From positions 1-42,990 of the forward strand of contig JBFISM010000014.1 of the NCBI GenBank assembly GCA_041608535.1: 42,990 nt of DNA, given 5' to 3'. The translations under genes were made by a program, and so were the position numbers. Positions within the stretch are counted from its first letter, which is position 1; each line of letters starts with the position of its first letter. The notes under the pieces are model-generated. The model was not told where the DNA came from. It did not search any database and saw only the letters and a program-made list of their open reading frames with translations. This stretch comes from JBFISM01 sp041608535 (GTDB lineage: Bacteria > Actinomycetota > Acidimicrobiia > Spongiisociales > UBA5794). Below, piece after piece: positions 32,892 to 41,568 of this stretch.

Positions 32892-34775
32892 TCAGACCTG
32901 TTCACCGATGACAACGAACTCGGCGCCGAGATCTCGGCATGCCGATTGGGCCTCCAGCAACAGCGCATCGAGCTGCAGCAATCGCTTCACCTTGCTCGAC
33001 GCCTTGCCTTCCTTCTGCTTGCCTTTCTTCTGCTCGTTGCGAGCCCACTGGTACTCCCGGGAAGTCACCCGAGGCTGGAGCACGACGACCCGGCGGTCGT
33101 AGTCCTCTCCCATCTTGCCGACGGCTTCGACCAGATCTGCTCGATCGCCCTGGTTCTGACCATCCAGCCAGGTGGCCTGCGCCACGCTCTTGGCACTGCC
33201 GTCGAGCAGCCGCTGGACCAGATTGATGCGGTCGAGGAATCGCAGGTTCTTCACTGCCTGGCCGACGACGATCTCGTAGTCGGACGTCGAGATCTCACGA
33301 TTCTCCGCTTCCGAATGGGATGCCTTGACGTGGATCAGCGTCACCAGGCGCGCCGCGGGATCGACGTGGATGAAATCAGCGATCTCGCCGGCGCCGTCGT
33401 CACACGCCAGCCACCCGGGGTTGGCACCGGTCGGGGGCGGCCAATTCTTCTTCACCCAGCAGAACAACGAGTCGCTCTCCCCGATCATCATTGGGTCGAA
33501 GTGGCGAGACGTGGGTGGCTTCTCCTTCGTGACGTCGAAGCCGGCCATCGGCCAGAATTCCCAGTTCGAGAACTGCACATCGCGGAACCGCGTCGCGTAC
33601 ACCAGTCGGTCTGCCAGGGTGTGGCCACTCTCGTAACGAACGGTGAGCCAGGAGGCCTCCTCGCAGGCCATCACCGCATCCTGCAGCGTCGGGTCGTCGG
33701 GATCGTCCGGTGCGATCTTCATCGTTGCAGCGCCATCATCGGCGACCGCGATGCGGAACTCGAGAGTTCCGATGCGATCGTTGCGAAGGTAGACGTCAGC
33801 CGTGAAGTCGGCGCCATCCCGCGGGGTCACCTCGAACCGGGCGTCGTACGCCCAGCGCTCGGCCCGCTGCTGCACCTCAGGGGCTGGCACGACCGTGTTG
33901 GACAGCAGCTCGGGTGCGATGACGCTCATGTCGTAGGCGCCGGCGACGTCTTCGGTCCCCGACACCGGAGTTGCCAGCACCGGAATGGGAGCGAGATCCG
34001 GCTCCTCACCTGCGGCGTGACGAATCTGGCCCAAGATTGCATAGACGAGTCTGGTGAACTCGTCCCAGTCCCGGCTCGGACCCGCCCAAACCCGCGACTT
34101 GCGGGAGTTGAAACCCACGGCGCGGAGACGTTTGTCCGCCGGGAGGTCTGGTAGCTCGACGGAAGCTCGTGCCGCCGTTGCGTAGTAGCTCTGATCACCC
34201 AGCGGATCGAGCGCAAAGGTGAGATCGAGACCGGCGAGCACTTTGCTGTCCGGTTTGGATTCCGTGCGGCGGTGGATACCCGACAACCACAACGTGCGCA
34301 CAGGCGCACCATGGCCGGCGAGCTCCGGATCATCCGAATGCTCATGTGGTCCGTGCGTGAAGGCAGCATTCAGAGTTCCCACCGGAATGGCAGTCAACGC
34401 CCCCACGGCGTCGCCGCAGTCTTCCCCGAGCTTGGCGAGCCGTCGCGCCAACCAGGGGTCGGACGTGTAGATGCCGACATGGCGCCTGCGGAGCGCAACC
34501 ACCGCGAGGTGGTTCACCTCGTCGACGAGATCGCTCGTCGGGGCCCAGGTGGGCGGTCGCGCTTCGATGAAGGAGATCCAGCCGACCCAGAGTCGGTGCC
34601 GCTTCTCCGGCAGCCCGATGTCCGTGAACGTTCGCGTCGCGGAGCCCGGCGAGCTCAACAGATCCTTGATGTCCGCCAGTGCCTGAGCGATAAACCCGTC
34701 CGGGTCGCGCTCATTCGGTCGCTGGCCGATCAACAGCGACGTGAACGGCCGCAATTCCAACGTAGCAACAGCCAT
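32892..34775 (-). CDS. Uncharacterised 627-aa protein with PD-(D/E)xK-like motif
   Basis: A soluble protein of 627 residues that I do not recognise as a whole. The first 430 residues show no familiar motif. Residues 456-510 contain a nuclease-like arrangement: Glu464 and Asp467 (GEIADFIHVD), a strand, His482-x-Lys484 (LIHVKAS), then QAVKNLRFLD (Gln506, Lys509). This resembles restriction-endonuclease-like domains, with His in place of the usual Glu of the ExK half. The C-terminus is Lys-rich (NEQKKGKQKEGKASSK) and then helical. ATG 34775 follows GAGGAG. No helicase, methyltransferase or other defence gene adjoins it. A nuclease or conflict-system role is inference only. Confidence 0.6.
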   Translation of the reverse strand: MAVATLELRPFTSLLIGQRPNERDPDGFIAQALADIKDLLSSPGSATRTFTDIGLPEKRHRLWVGWISFIEARPPTWAPTSDLVDEVNHLAVVALRRRHVGIYTSDPWLARRLAKLGEDCGDAVGALTAIPVGTLNAAFTHGPHEHSDDPELAGHGAPVRTLWLSGIHRRTESKPDSKVLAGLDLTFALDPLGDQSYYATAARASVELPDLPADKRLRAVGFNSRKSRVWAGPSRDWDEFTRLVYAILGQIRHAAGEEPDLAPIPVLATPVSGTEDVAGAYDMSVIAPELLSNTVVPAPEVQQRAERWAYDARFEVTPRDGADFTADVYLRNDRIGTLEFRIAVADDGAATMKIAPDDPDDPTLQDAVMACEEASWLTVRYESGHTLADRLVYATRFRDVQFSNWEFWPMAGFDVTKEKPPTSRHFDPMMIGESDSLFCWVKKNWPPPTGANPGWLACDDGAGEIADFIHVDPAARLVTLIHVKASHSEAENREISTSDYEIVVGQAVKNLRFLDRINLVQRLLDGSAKSVAQATWLDGQNQGDRADLVEAVGKMGEDYDRRVVVLQPRVTSREYQWARNEQKKGKQKEGKASSKVKRLLQLDALLLEAQSACRDLGAEFVVIGEQV

Positions 34776-34810
34776 GATCTGCTCCTCGCCCTCGTCCGTC
34801 TCATCTCAGC

Positions 34811-34825
34811 CGGTCCTGAGGACCG
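34811..34825. promoter_or_regulatory. 15-bp palindrome, candidate operator
   Basis: CGGTCCT G AGGACCG is a perfect 7-bp dyad about one base. It lies 35 nt upstream of the 627-aa protein start on the minus strand, within the promoter zone of the divergent pair. Confidence 0.4.
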
Positions 34826-34936
34826 CTAGCTGTCACCCTGGAAAGGATCTCCAAGATACGACGCGGGGCCTACTCGACGCTGCAGGCGAAGGTCACAATT
34901 CGGCTCGTATGTGGCTGTACCGGTGACGTGCAAGGT

Positions 34937-34955
34937 GGGTCGAGCACATCGACCC
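34937..34955. promoter_or_regulatory. 19-bp inverted repeat, candidate operator or hairpin
   Basis: GGGTCGA (34937-34943), spacer GCACA, TCGACCC (34949-34955): a perfect 7-bp dyad in the 246-nt divergent gap, about 67 nt before the small gene at 35022. It could bind a dimeric regulator or form a leader hairpin. It is unrelated in sequence to the palindrome at 34811. Confidence 0.4.
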
Positions 34956-35021
34956 CCTCCGAGTCTTCGGCCGATGTATCTGGGTGCGTTCTCGTTGCTC
35001 TGTACTCCGAGGGAGAGACAC

Positions 35022-35198
35022 ATGTACGGAACTGACGACAACCCATTCGGAGACTTCATCTTGAGCATCGCCGGAGCGCGCGCCGCAGGTCTGGAGCATC
35101 TGCGCCAGGCTTTCGGCCGCATCGGTCGACGCTCCCGCACCACTCGACCGGTTCGCCGGCTCGGACACCTGGTGATCGCGCTGTTGCGGATGCGCTGA
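35022..35198 (+). CDS. Small basic protein, 58 aa
   Basis: A 58-aa protein starting MYGTDDNPFGDFILSIAG, with an acidic N-terminus and an Arg-rich C-terminal half (FGRIGRRSRTTRPVRRL) ending in a hydrophobic HLVIALLRMR. The ATG follows GAGGGAGAG with good spacing, which is the main support for expression; an open frame runs further upstream but lacks a ribosome site. It could be a small DNA/RNA- or membrane-associated protein. No family is recognised. It stands alone between divergent and convergent genes. Confidence 0.5.
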   Translation: MYGTDDNPFGDFILSIAGARAAGLEHLRQAFGRIGRRSRTTRPVRRLGHLVIALLRMR

Positions 35199-35207
35199 AG
35201 TACAGGG

Positions 35208-35240
35208 TTCGGGAGCGGGTCCCCCAACACCGCCCCCGAA
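35208..35240. terminator. Imperfect GC hairpin between convergent genes
   Basis: TTCGGGAGCGG (35208-35218) can pair with CCGCCCCCGAA (35230-35240) with one mismatch (a G-U wobble if read on the minus strand) and an 11-nt loop. It lies 9 nt after the small gene and 12 nt past the PotD-like gene's stop. Neither strand has a T-run, so it may act as a weak bidirectional terminator or mRNA 3' stabiliser. Confidence 0.35.
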
Positions 35241-35252
35241 TCCGACCATCCG

Positions 35253-36359
35253 CTAGCTCTTGGAGCGGATGAATGCGTCCTGCAACTCCAGCCCGAACTC
35301 GCCCGTCTGCGGGATGAACTCGAGGTTCTCCAGCGCATCACCCGTCGGGTAGATCGCCGGGTCCTCCAAGATCTCCGGCAGGATGAACGGCTCAGATGCC
35401 TTGTTTGGGCTGGCGTAGTACACCCAGTTGGTGAGCGTGGCGCCGTTCTCGGCATCGAGGAGGAAGTCGATCATGGTGAGCGCCGAGCACGGATGCTCCG
35501 CGGTCACCGGGATCGACATGTTGTCCACCCAACGCACCCCGCCTTCCTTGGGGATCACGTACACGAGATCGTCGGCATTGTCCGCCTCGGCGAAAGCGGC
35601 GAAGAACCCGCCGCTCCACCCGTGGGCGATGTCGACCTCGCCGTTGACGAGGTCATCCCCGAAGTTCACCGAGTCGTACTTGGCGACCCTGGCGTTGGCA
35701 TCGGTGAGGATGGCCTCGGCCTCGGCGATGGCGTCCAGATTGTTCGTCTCGATGACTTCTTCGAGTGTGTAACCGGCATAGTGCAGCGCCGCCACCATCG
35801 CCTCGAGCGGATCATCGAGCAGCGAGATGCGCCCCTGATACTGATCGGCTACCGCCGGATCGAACAACAGCGCCCACGACGGGTCGAAGTCCTCGCCAAT
35901 GGCAGCCGTGTTCACCGCGATCCCGGTCGTACCCCACTGATAGGGCACGGAGTACTTGCCCTCTTCGTCGAACGGCAGGTTGGTGAACGCCGGATCGAGG
36001 TTGCCGATGTTGGTGAGCGCATCTGTGTTGAGCTCGACGAGCAGGTTCTCCTGGATCATCGTGTCGACCATGTAGTCGGATGGAACCACCAAGTCATAGG
36101 TAGCCGCTCCCGCCTCGACCTGCGCCAGCATCTCCTCGTTCGACTCGTACTCGGTGTACTCGACCGAGATGCCGTACTCGGCCTCGAACGCATCGACCAG
36201 CTCCGGATCGATGTACTCGGCCCAGTTGTAGAAGATGAGGTCGCCGTCGGTATCCCCAGGCTCGCACTGCTCAGTGCTGACCCCGCCGGCCTCGTCGTCA
36301 CCGCCACACGCCGCTGCCACCAAGGCGAGAGCGAGCAGCACCATCAACAGTCGTTTCAT
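35253..36359 (-). CDS. potD: Polyamine-type ABC transporter substrate-binding lipoprotein (PotD-like)
   Basis: A 368-aa lipoprotein: hydrophobic signal ending ALVAAAC, then GGDDEAGG. The mature part opens LIFYNWAEYIDPELVDAFEAEYGI, the hallmark of PotD/PotF binding proteins, with VPSDYMVDTMIQENLL and KYSVPYQWGTTGIAVN further on and a late WVDNMSIPVTAEHP. It is expected to capture a polyamine or similar cation outside the membrane. The ligand is not certain, since PotD relatives also bind other small compounds. The ATG follows GAGGAGA 15 nt after the PotC-like stop, so it is the last gene of the importer operon. Confidence 0.9.
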   Translation of the reverse strand: MKRLLMVLLALALVAAACGGDDEAGGVSTEQCEPGDTDGDLIFYNWAEYIDPELVDAFEAEYGISVEYTEYESNEEMLAQVEAGAATYDLVVPSDYMVDTMIQENLLVELNTDALTNIGNLDPAFTNLPFDEEGKYSVPYQWGTTGIAVNTAAIGEDFDPSWALLFDPAVADQYQGRISLLDDPLEAMVAALHYAGYTLEEVIETNNLDAIAEAEAILTDANARVAKYDSVNFGDDLVNGEVDIAHGWSGGFFAAFAEADNADDLVYVIPKEGGVRWVDNMSIPVTAEHPCSALTMIDFLLDAENGATLTNWVYYASPNKASEPFILPEILEDPAIYPTGDALENLEFIPQTGEFGLELQDAFIRSKS

Positions 36360-36374
36360 CGGATTGTCTCCTCG

Positions 36375-37223
36375 TCATTCGATTGCATCTGCTGTTTCCA
36401 AAGGTTTCGCCCGGGCCCGGCCACCACCGCGCTGGAAGAAGAGCGACAACGCCACCAGCGAGATCGAAGCCACCAGCATGAGCGCCGAGATCGCATTGAT
36501 CGCCGGGGACACTCCTCGGCGAACGAGCCCGAACACGTACACGGGCAGAGTTGTCGAACCCGGGCCGGACACGAACGCAGTGACCACCACGTCGTCGAGC
36601 GACAGCGTGAGCGCCAGCAGCGCCCCACCCAGCACCCCCGGCATGATGAGCGGGAGCGTGACCCGCCGGAACGCCTGCCAGCCGGTGGCGTAGAGATCTC
36701 GCGCCGCTTCCTCCAGGCTGCCGTCGAGCTGACCGAGCCGGGCTCGCACCACCACGGCGACGAAGGAGATGTTGAAGGCGATGTGGCTGAGCGCGATCGA
36801 ACCGAGCCCGAGCTGGATGCGGGGGCCGACGATGTCGATGAGGGCGAACGCCCTGGCGAAGAACAGCAGCATCATCACCGCCATCGTCACGTCGGGGATG
36901 ATGATGGGCAGGTACAGCATGCCGTCGAGCGCTCCTCGGCCGCGGAAGCGGTAGCGGTTGATCGCCAGCGCTGCCGCCGTGCCCAGCGCCGTCGACACCA
37001 CCGTTGAAATCCCGGCAACGATGAGCGAGTTCTTCACCGCATCGAGCACCTCCGCGTTCTGCAGCACCTCGCCGTACCAGCGTGTGGAGAAGCCACTCCA
37101 GATACCCACCCGGTTGCCCCCATTGAACGAGAACACGACCAGCACGAGGATTGGCAGATAGAAGAACGCATAGACCAACCAGGTATTGGCCGCCAGCGCC
37201 CGGTCGACGGTGCGGGTGGTCAT
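36375..37223 (-). CDS. potC: Polyamine-type ABC permease (PotC-like)
   Basis: A 282-aa permease with about six membrane helices, beginning with TWLVYAFFYLPILVLVVFSF, the typical PotC start. The EAA coupling loop is EEAARDLYATGWQAFRRVTLPLIMPG, which contacts the ATPase. It pairs with the PotB-like permease to form the channel. The ATG overlaps the PotB stop (ATGA). Confidence 0.92.
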   Translation of the reverse strand: MTTRTVDRALAANTWLVYAFFYLPILVLVVFSFNGGNRVGIWSGFSTRWYGEVLQNAEVLDAVKNSLIVAGISTVVSTALGTAAALAINRYRFRGRGALDGMLYLPIIIPDVTMAVMMLLFFARAFALIDIVGPRIQLGLGSIALSHIAFNISFVAVVVRARLGQLDGSLEEAARDLYATGWQAFRRVTLPLIMPGVLGGALLALTLSLDDVVVTAFVSGPGSTTLPVYVFGLVRRGVSPAINAISALMLVASISLVALSLFFQRGGGRARAKPLETADAIE

Positions 37224-38119
37224 ACGTCCTCCGCGGCCGCTCGGCTGCGGATCATGAGCGCCGCCAGCATGATCAGCATGATCACGATCGACAGCGCAGA
37301 ACCGAACGGCCAGTTCCTCGCCTGCTGGAACTGAGTGACGATGTACGAACCGAGCAACAGGTCCTTGGATCCGCCGAGGATGGCCGGTGTCACATAGGCG
37401 CCGAAGGAGGGCACGAACACCAGCAGCGAACCGGCGATGATGCCGGATTTCGTGAGCGGCAGCGTCACCTTGCGAAACGCCGTGAACCCATCCGCATACA
37501 GGTCACGAGCGGCCTCCACCAGACCCCAGTCGAGCCGCTCGATGGCCGCATACAAGGGCAGCACCATGAAGGGCAAGAAGCCGTAGACGAGGCCGATCAT
37601 GATCGCCGCCGGGGTGAACAAGAGCCGCACCGGCTCGAGCCCCAGCGCCTCGGTGATCGTGCCAATCGGACCGTCGGTGCCGAGGATGAAGCGCCAGGCG
37701 TAGGTCCGCACGAGGAAGTTGGACCAGAACGGGATCATCACCAGCACGAGCAGGGCGTTGCGCACCGCCGGTCGCCGGGTGGCGATGTAGTAGGCGAACG
37801 GATATGCCATCACCAGACAGATGAGCGTGGTGGCGGTGGCGATCCAGAACGAGCGCCACACGATCTCGACGACGAGGCTGTCCACCAGCTTCTCGTAGGC
37901 ACGCAGGTTCCAGTCGGCCAGCCGGGTGGCGCCGGTGGCCGACCGGGTGGCGAACGAGTACACGATGACGATGAGAAAGGGCAGGACGAAGAACAGCACG
38001 AGGTAGATCCCCGCCGGCAGGGCGATGAGCGCCCCGCGGCGACGATCGGCCGCCGTGGCCGCAGTCTCCAGACCGCCGATCTCGACCTGCGGAGCCTCGG
38101 TGGTCGTCGCCGTCGCCAC
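37220..38119 (-). CDS. potB: Polyamine-type ABC permease (PotB-like)
   Basis: A 299-aa permease with a soluble N-terminus of about 28 residues and six helices, including LPAGIYLVLFFVLPFLIVIV, and the PotB marks VMIPFWSNFLVRTYAWRFIL and EAARDLYADGFTAFRKVTLPL (EAA loop). The GTG start lies one nucleotide after the PotA stop. It is the second half of the permease pair. Confidence 0.92.
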   Translation of the reverse strand: MATATTTEAPQVEIGGLETAATAADRRRGALIALPAGIYLVLFFVLPFLIVIVYSFATRSATGATRLADWNLRAYEKLVDSLVVEIVWRSFWIATATTLICLVMAYPFAYYIATRRPAVRNALLVLVMIPFWSNFLVRTYAWRFILGTDGPIGTITEALGLEPVRLLFTPAAIMIGLVYGFLPFMVLPLYAAIERLDWGLVEAARDLYADGFTAFRKVTLPLTKSGIIAGSLLVFVPSFGAYVTPAILGGSKDLLLGSYIVTQFQQARNWPFGSALSIVIMLIMLAALMIRSRAAAEDV

Positions 38120-38120
38120 T

Positions 38121-39188
38121 TCAGTCCACCACCAGCGATGATGCGGCGGGGCTCCACCACACGATCACGTGCTCCCCGGGATCGTGCAGTGCCAGACCGG
38201 GCCGGTTCTCCTGGCGCACCGAGATGGGGCCTGCCGGGGTGTCCACGTCATAGGCGTACGAGTCCCCGTAGTACACCCGGTGCACGACCGTCCCTGTCAT
38301 GGTGTTGCTCCCCGTTGGGGTCTCATCCTCCTTGGCCACGAGATGGAGCTGCTCGGGACGGAGCGCCAGCGAATGACCCACGCTGTCGCCCTCGACGCTG
38401 GCGGCAGCCACCTTGAGGGCACCGGCCAGCTCCACCTCGCCGCTACCGAGCACCCGGGCCGGGATGAGGTTGATGTCCCCGATGAAGTCGGCGACGAAGC
38501 GAGACCGGGGTCGTTCGTAGATCTCGGCCGAGGCGCCCACCTGGAGCAGCCGGCCCTCGCTCATCACCCCGATCCGGTCGCTCATCGTGAGCGCCTCCTC
38601 TTGATCGTGGGTGACATAGACGAAGGTGATCCCCACCCGTTCCTGCAGCTCCTTCAGCTCGATCTGCATCTGCTGCCGCAGCTTGAGGTCGAGAGCCCCG
38701 AGCGGCTCGTCGAGCAGGAGCACCTCGGGTTCGTTGACCAGCGCCCGCGCCAGCGCCACCCGCTGTTGCTGGCCTCCCGACAACTTGTTGGGGGTGGTGC
38801 CCTTGCGATGGGAGAGCTGCACCATGTCGAGCGCCCGATCGACGCGGTGCTCGGCTTCGTGTTTCGGAACCTTCTTCATCGCCAGCCCAAAGCCGACGTT
38901 CTCCTCGATCGTCATGTGGGGAAACAACGCATAGGACTGGAAAACTGTGTTCACCGGACGTTGGTTCGGGGGCTGGAGTGCCATCTCTTGCCCGTGGATC
39001 TGGATCGACCCGGTGGTGGGAAACTCGAAGCCGGCGATCATCCGCAAAGTGGTCGTCTTACCGCACCCGGAGGGACCGAGCAGCGAGAAGAACTCACCGT
39101 CGTCGATGCCGAGGTCCACCGCATCCACGGCCAGGACGTCGCCAAAGAGTTTGCTGACACCGCGCAGCTCTACCGCACAATCGGTCAC
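38121..39188 (-). CDS. potA: Polyamine-type ABC ATPase (PotA-like)
   Basis: A 355-aa ATPase: Walker A GPSGCGKTT (38-46), Q-loop VFQSYALFPHMT, signature LSGGQQQRVALARAL, Walker B LLLDEPLGALD and switch VYVTHDQEEA. The C-terminal third is a TOBE regulatory domain (LALRPEQLHLV, VVHRVYYGDSYAYDV), as in spermidine/putrescine PotA. It energises the PotBC permeases. The GTG at 39188 overlaps the amidohydrolase stop (GTGA), and the homologous start fits; the longer frame upstream is rejected. Confidence 0.92.
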   Translation of the reverse strand: MTDCAVELRGVSKLFGDVLAVDAVDLGIDDGEFFSLLGPSGCGKTTTLRMIAGFEFPTTGSIQIHGQEMALQPPNQRPVNTVFQSYALFPHMTIEENVGFGLAMKKVPKHEAEHRVDRALDMVQLSHRKGTTPNKLSGGQQQRVALARALVNEPEVLLLDEPLGALDLKLRQQMQIELKELQERVGITFVYVTHDQEEALTMSDRIGVMSEGRLLQVGASAEIYERPRSRFVADFIGDINLIPARVLGSGEVELAGALKVAAASVEGDSVGHSLALRPEQLHLVAKEDETPTGSNTMTGTVVHRVYYGDSYAYDVDTPAGPISVRQENRPGLALHDPGEHVIVWWSPAASSLVVD

Positions 39189-40795
39189 TTCGACTCTCCA
39201 CGGTCGTACACGACCTCTCCCCCCACCATGGTCATGTCGACCTCGATCCCAGCAATCGCCTCCGTATCCAGAGGATCGGCGCCCAAGAGTACAAGATCTG
39301 CCCGCTTCCCCACCTCGATGGTGCCCGTCGTATGGTCGATGTGATTGACATACGCCGAGCCGGAGGTGAACGCTGCCAGCGCATCGAGCACCCCAACACG
39401 TTGCTCCGGCAAGAAGGCTTCGTGGGTGTCCTCCGTCATGCGGCTGACGGCGACGCCGATCTGCGCCATGACATCGGCTGTCGTCACCGGCCAGTCGCTC
39501 CCCATCGCCAGGGTGGCACCGGCATCGAGCAGGCTGCGCCACGGGTACTGGCGGGTGGCCCGCTCGGGTCCGATGAATGGGATGGTGAGCTCGGTCATCG
39601 CCTCTTCCGCAACCGCCCACAGTGGCTGTGCGTTGGCGGTGGCACCGAGCTTGCGGAAACGTGGTACGTCCTCGGGGTCGACGATCTGGAGATGGGCGAG
39701 GTGGGGTCGAGTGTCACGCCATCCGTTCACCTCGCGAGCGTGCTCGATGGCGTCGAGCGCATTACGCACTGCACGATCGCCGAGCGCATGGAAGTGGCAT
39801 TGCAAGCCTGCGGCGTCGATCGCCGTGACGATCTCGTCGAGCCGTTCGGGGTCGATGAAGTCGAGCCCTGTGTTGTCCGTGGGATTGCCCGCACCGTCGA
39901 GATACGGCCCGAGCAGCGCCGCCGTGTGGTTCTCGCACACCCCGTCGAGCATGAGCTTCACGGTGCCCGGGATGTAGGGGCCAGCCGCCTCGGTGCTGGC
40001 GACGACGAGGTCTTCGAGTTGCTCGACACCGGAGGTGCGATCCCACCACAGAGCGGCACGCACCAGCGACTTCAGCTCGCCACGCTCTGCGATGCGGCGG
40101 TAGGCCGCGTGCGCGGCAGGCTCTACCCAGGCGTCCTGCCATGCGGTGATCCCGAGGGAATGGAGGTAGCGTTGCGCCTCGAGCAAGGCGCTCTCGAGGT
40201 CCTCACTCCGCTCGGGTGGCAGCACCGCATCGAGTAGCGCCATCGCCCCTTCATGCAGAGTTCCCTGTGGCGATCCATCGGCGAGCCGCTCGATGCGGCC
40301 GTCGGCCGGGTCGGCCGTGTCCGCCGTGATCCCGGCCCGTCGAAGCGCAGTGGTGTTGGCCCACCCGGAATGACCATCGGCCACGACGAGATACACCGGA
40401 CGGTCGGTGATCTCATCGAGCAGCGCAGCCGGCGGATTGCCTTCAGCAAACCACGGGTAGTTCCACCCGCCCCCGAGGACCCAGCCGTTTCCGGGATTGT
40501 CCCGCAGGTAGGTTCGGATCACCTCGACGGCGTCGTCCAGGTTGTCGACGTCTTCGAGGTTGCAGCGCACCCTCGTCAGCCCACCCATCATGGGGTGGAC
40601 GTGGGCGTCCTGGAATCCGGCGCAGAGCATCTTCCCGTGCAGGTCGACGAATTCGGCGCCGGCCCCCACCGCATCGCGGACCTCATCGTCGGTCCCGACC
40701 GCGGCGATCACGCCATCGGTCACGCCCACGGCCCGCATCCAGCGCCGCACGGCATCGCCGACGAACACGGGTCCATTGGCGAAGACCCACTTCAT
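39185..40795 (-). CDS. YtcJ-like amidohydrolase in the polyamine-import operon
   Basis: A 536-aa member of the amidohydrolase superfamily (YtcJ/amidohydrolase_3). The HxH metal motif is FQDAHVHP (His65, His67); further ligand regions are CHFHALGDRAVRNALDAIE and AMGSDWPVT. Such enzymes hydrolyse C-N bonds of small cyclic or linear amides; the substrate is unknown. Its place between a GNAT and the Pot importer suggests it processes an imported N-containing compound. ATG 40795 overlaps the GNAT stop (ATGA). Confidence 0.88.
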   Translation of the reverse strand: MKWVFANGPVFVGDAVRRWMRAVGVTDGVIAAVGTDDEVRDAVGAGAEFVDLHGKMLCAGFQDAHVHPMMGGLTRVRCNLEDVDNLDDAVEVIRTYLRDNPGNGWVLGGGWNYPWFAEGNPPAALLDEITDRPVYLVVADGHSGWANTTALRRAGITADTADPADGRIERLADGSPQGTLHEGAMALLDAVLPPERSEDLESALLEAQRYLHSLGITAWQDAWVEPAAHAAYRRIAERGELKSLVRAALWWDRTSGVEQLEDLVVASTEAAGPYIPGTVKLMLDGVCENHTAALLGPYLDGAGNPTDNTGLDFIDPERLDEIVTAIDAAGLQCHFHALGDRAVRNALDAIEHAREVNGWRDTRPHLAHLQIVDPEDVPRFRKLGATANAQPLWAVAEEAMTELTIPFIGPERATRQYPWRSLLDAGATLAMGSDWPVTTADVMAQIGVAVSRMTEDTHEAFLPEQRVGVLDALAAFTSGSAYVNHIDHTTGTIEVGKRADLVLLGADPLDTEAIAGIEVDMTMVGGEVVYDRGESK

Positions 40796-41421
40796 GATGA
40801 CGGCATGTAGTCGTCGTTCTCCCACACGATGAGGGACGACCATCCATCGGTAGCCGTGTCGTCGATGTAGTTCTCGAGAACACCTCGGGCTTCGAATCCG
40901 TTCTCGAGCTGGAAGGTCAACGTCGGGTCGTAGATCTCGCCGCCGGCGACGCGGTCCACATACTCGGCTGCGCTCATCAGATGCTTGTGCTCGGCAAAGC
41001 CGGGAATGTGTCCGCCGGCGATGATCCCGCGCCGGTTGTCGCGCCGTACCAGATCCTTGCGCAGGCCGTACAGCGTGGTGCCGATGCCGCGGCGCCGGTA
41101 CTCGGGGTCGACCACGATGTCCGTGCCGTAGTACCACTCGCCGGCGGGATCGTGGTTCCCGCATTGGTGCTCACCCGTGATCTCGGTGATGGTGTGCTGG
41201 GGGTGGTCGAAATCGAAATCGAGGTAGATCCCGCCGCCCTGACCGACCACCCGATCACCGTCGAGACAGACGAAGAACCCCTCGGGAAAGGTGGCGGCAT
41301 ACGCCCGCAAGTCGTCCGCATCGAGAAGATCGGCCGGGTCGGCGTGAGGAAACGCCGCCCGCTCCAGGGCGGCACATCGATCCGCCAACGGTGAGGTCAG
41401 GTTGATGTATCGCAGCCCCAC
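40792..41421 (-). CDS. GNAT-family acetyltransferase
   Basis: A 209-aa N-acetyltransferase. The acetyl-CoA loop is YRRRGIG (108-114, in DIVVDPEYRRRGIGTTLY), preceded by the beta-strand of motif A. The substrate part is not assignable. It is the first gene of the operon that continues with the amidohydrolase and Pot importer, so it may acetylate the imported amine; that is inference. GTG start at 41421 follows GGAGG with good spacing. Confidence 0.85.
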   Translation of the reverse strand: MGLRYINLTSPLADRCAALERAAFPHADPADLLDADDLRAYAATFPEGFFVCLDGDRVVGQGGGIYLDFDFDHPQHTITEITGEHQCGNHDPAGEWYYGTDIVVDPEYRRRGIGTTLYGLRKDLVRRDNRRGIIAGGHIPGFAEHKHLMSAAEYVDRVAGGEIYDPTLTFQLENGFEARGVLENYIDDTATDGWSSLIVWENDDYMPSS

Positions 41422-41503
41422 TCGATGCCTCCGATCGGGCTCCGAGGTTTAGCAGAAATCGAAGCTCAACGTAGGATTGGCTATCGATCTGGTTGCGATT
41501 CAG

Positions 41504-41518
41504 GCGCTTGGCAAGCGC
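41504..41518. promoter_or_regulatory. Inverted repeat in the GNAT/ALDH divergent region
   Basis: GCGCTT GGC AAGCGC (perfect 6-bp dyad) followed by TT, so that AAGCGCTT is also palindromic. It sits in the 147-nt gap between the divergent GNAT operon and aldehyde dehydrogenase gene and could be a shared operator. Confidence 0.4.
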
Positions 41519-41556
41519 TTCGCTCGTCCCCATGGGACTCGTCACACATCCCGAGC

Positions 41557-41568
41557 TAACTTGACACC
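41557..41568 (+). promoter_or_regulatory. Leaderless -10 element TAACTT
   Basis: TAACTT (41557-41562), GACACC, then the ATG at 41569: the TANNNT-N6-ATG layout. There is no Shine-Dalgarno before the ATG, which fits a leaderless transcript. Confidence 0.5.
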
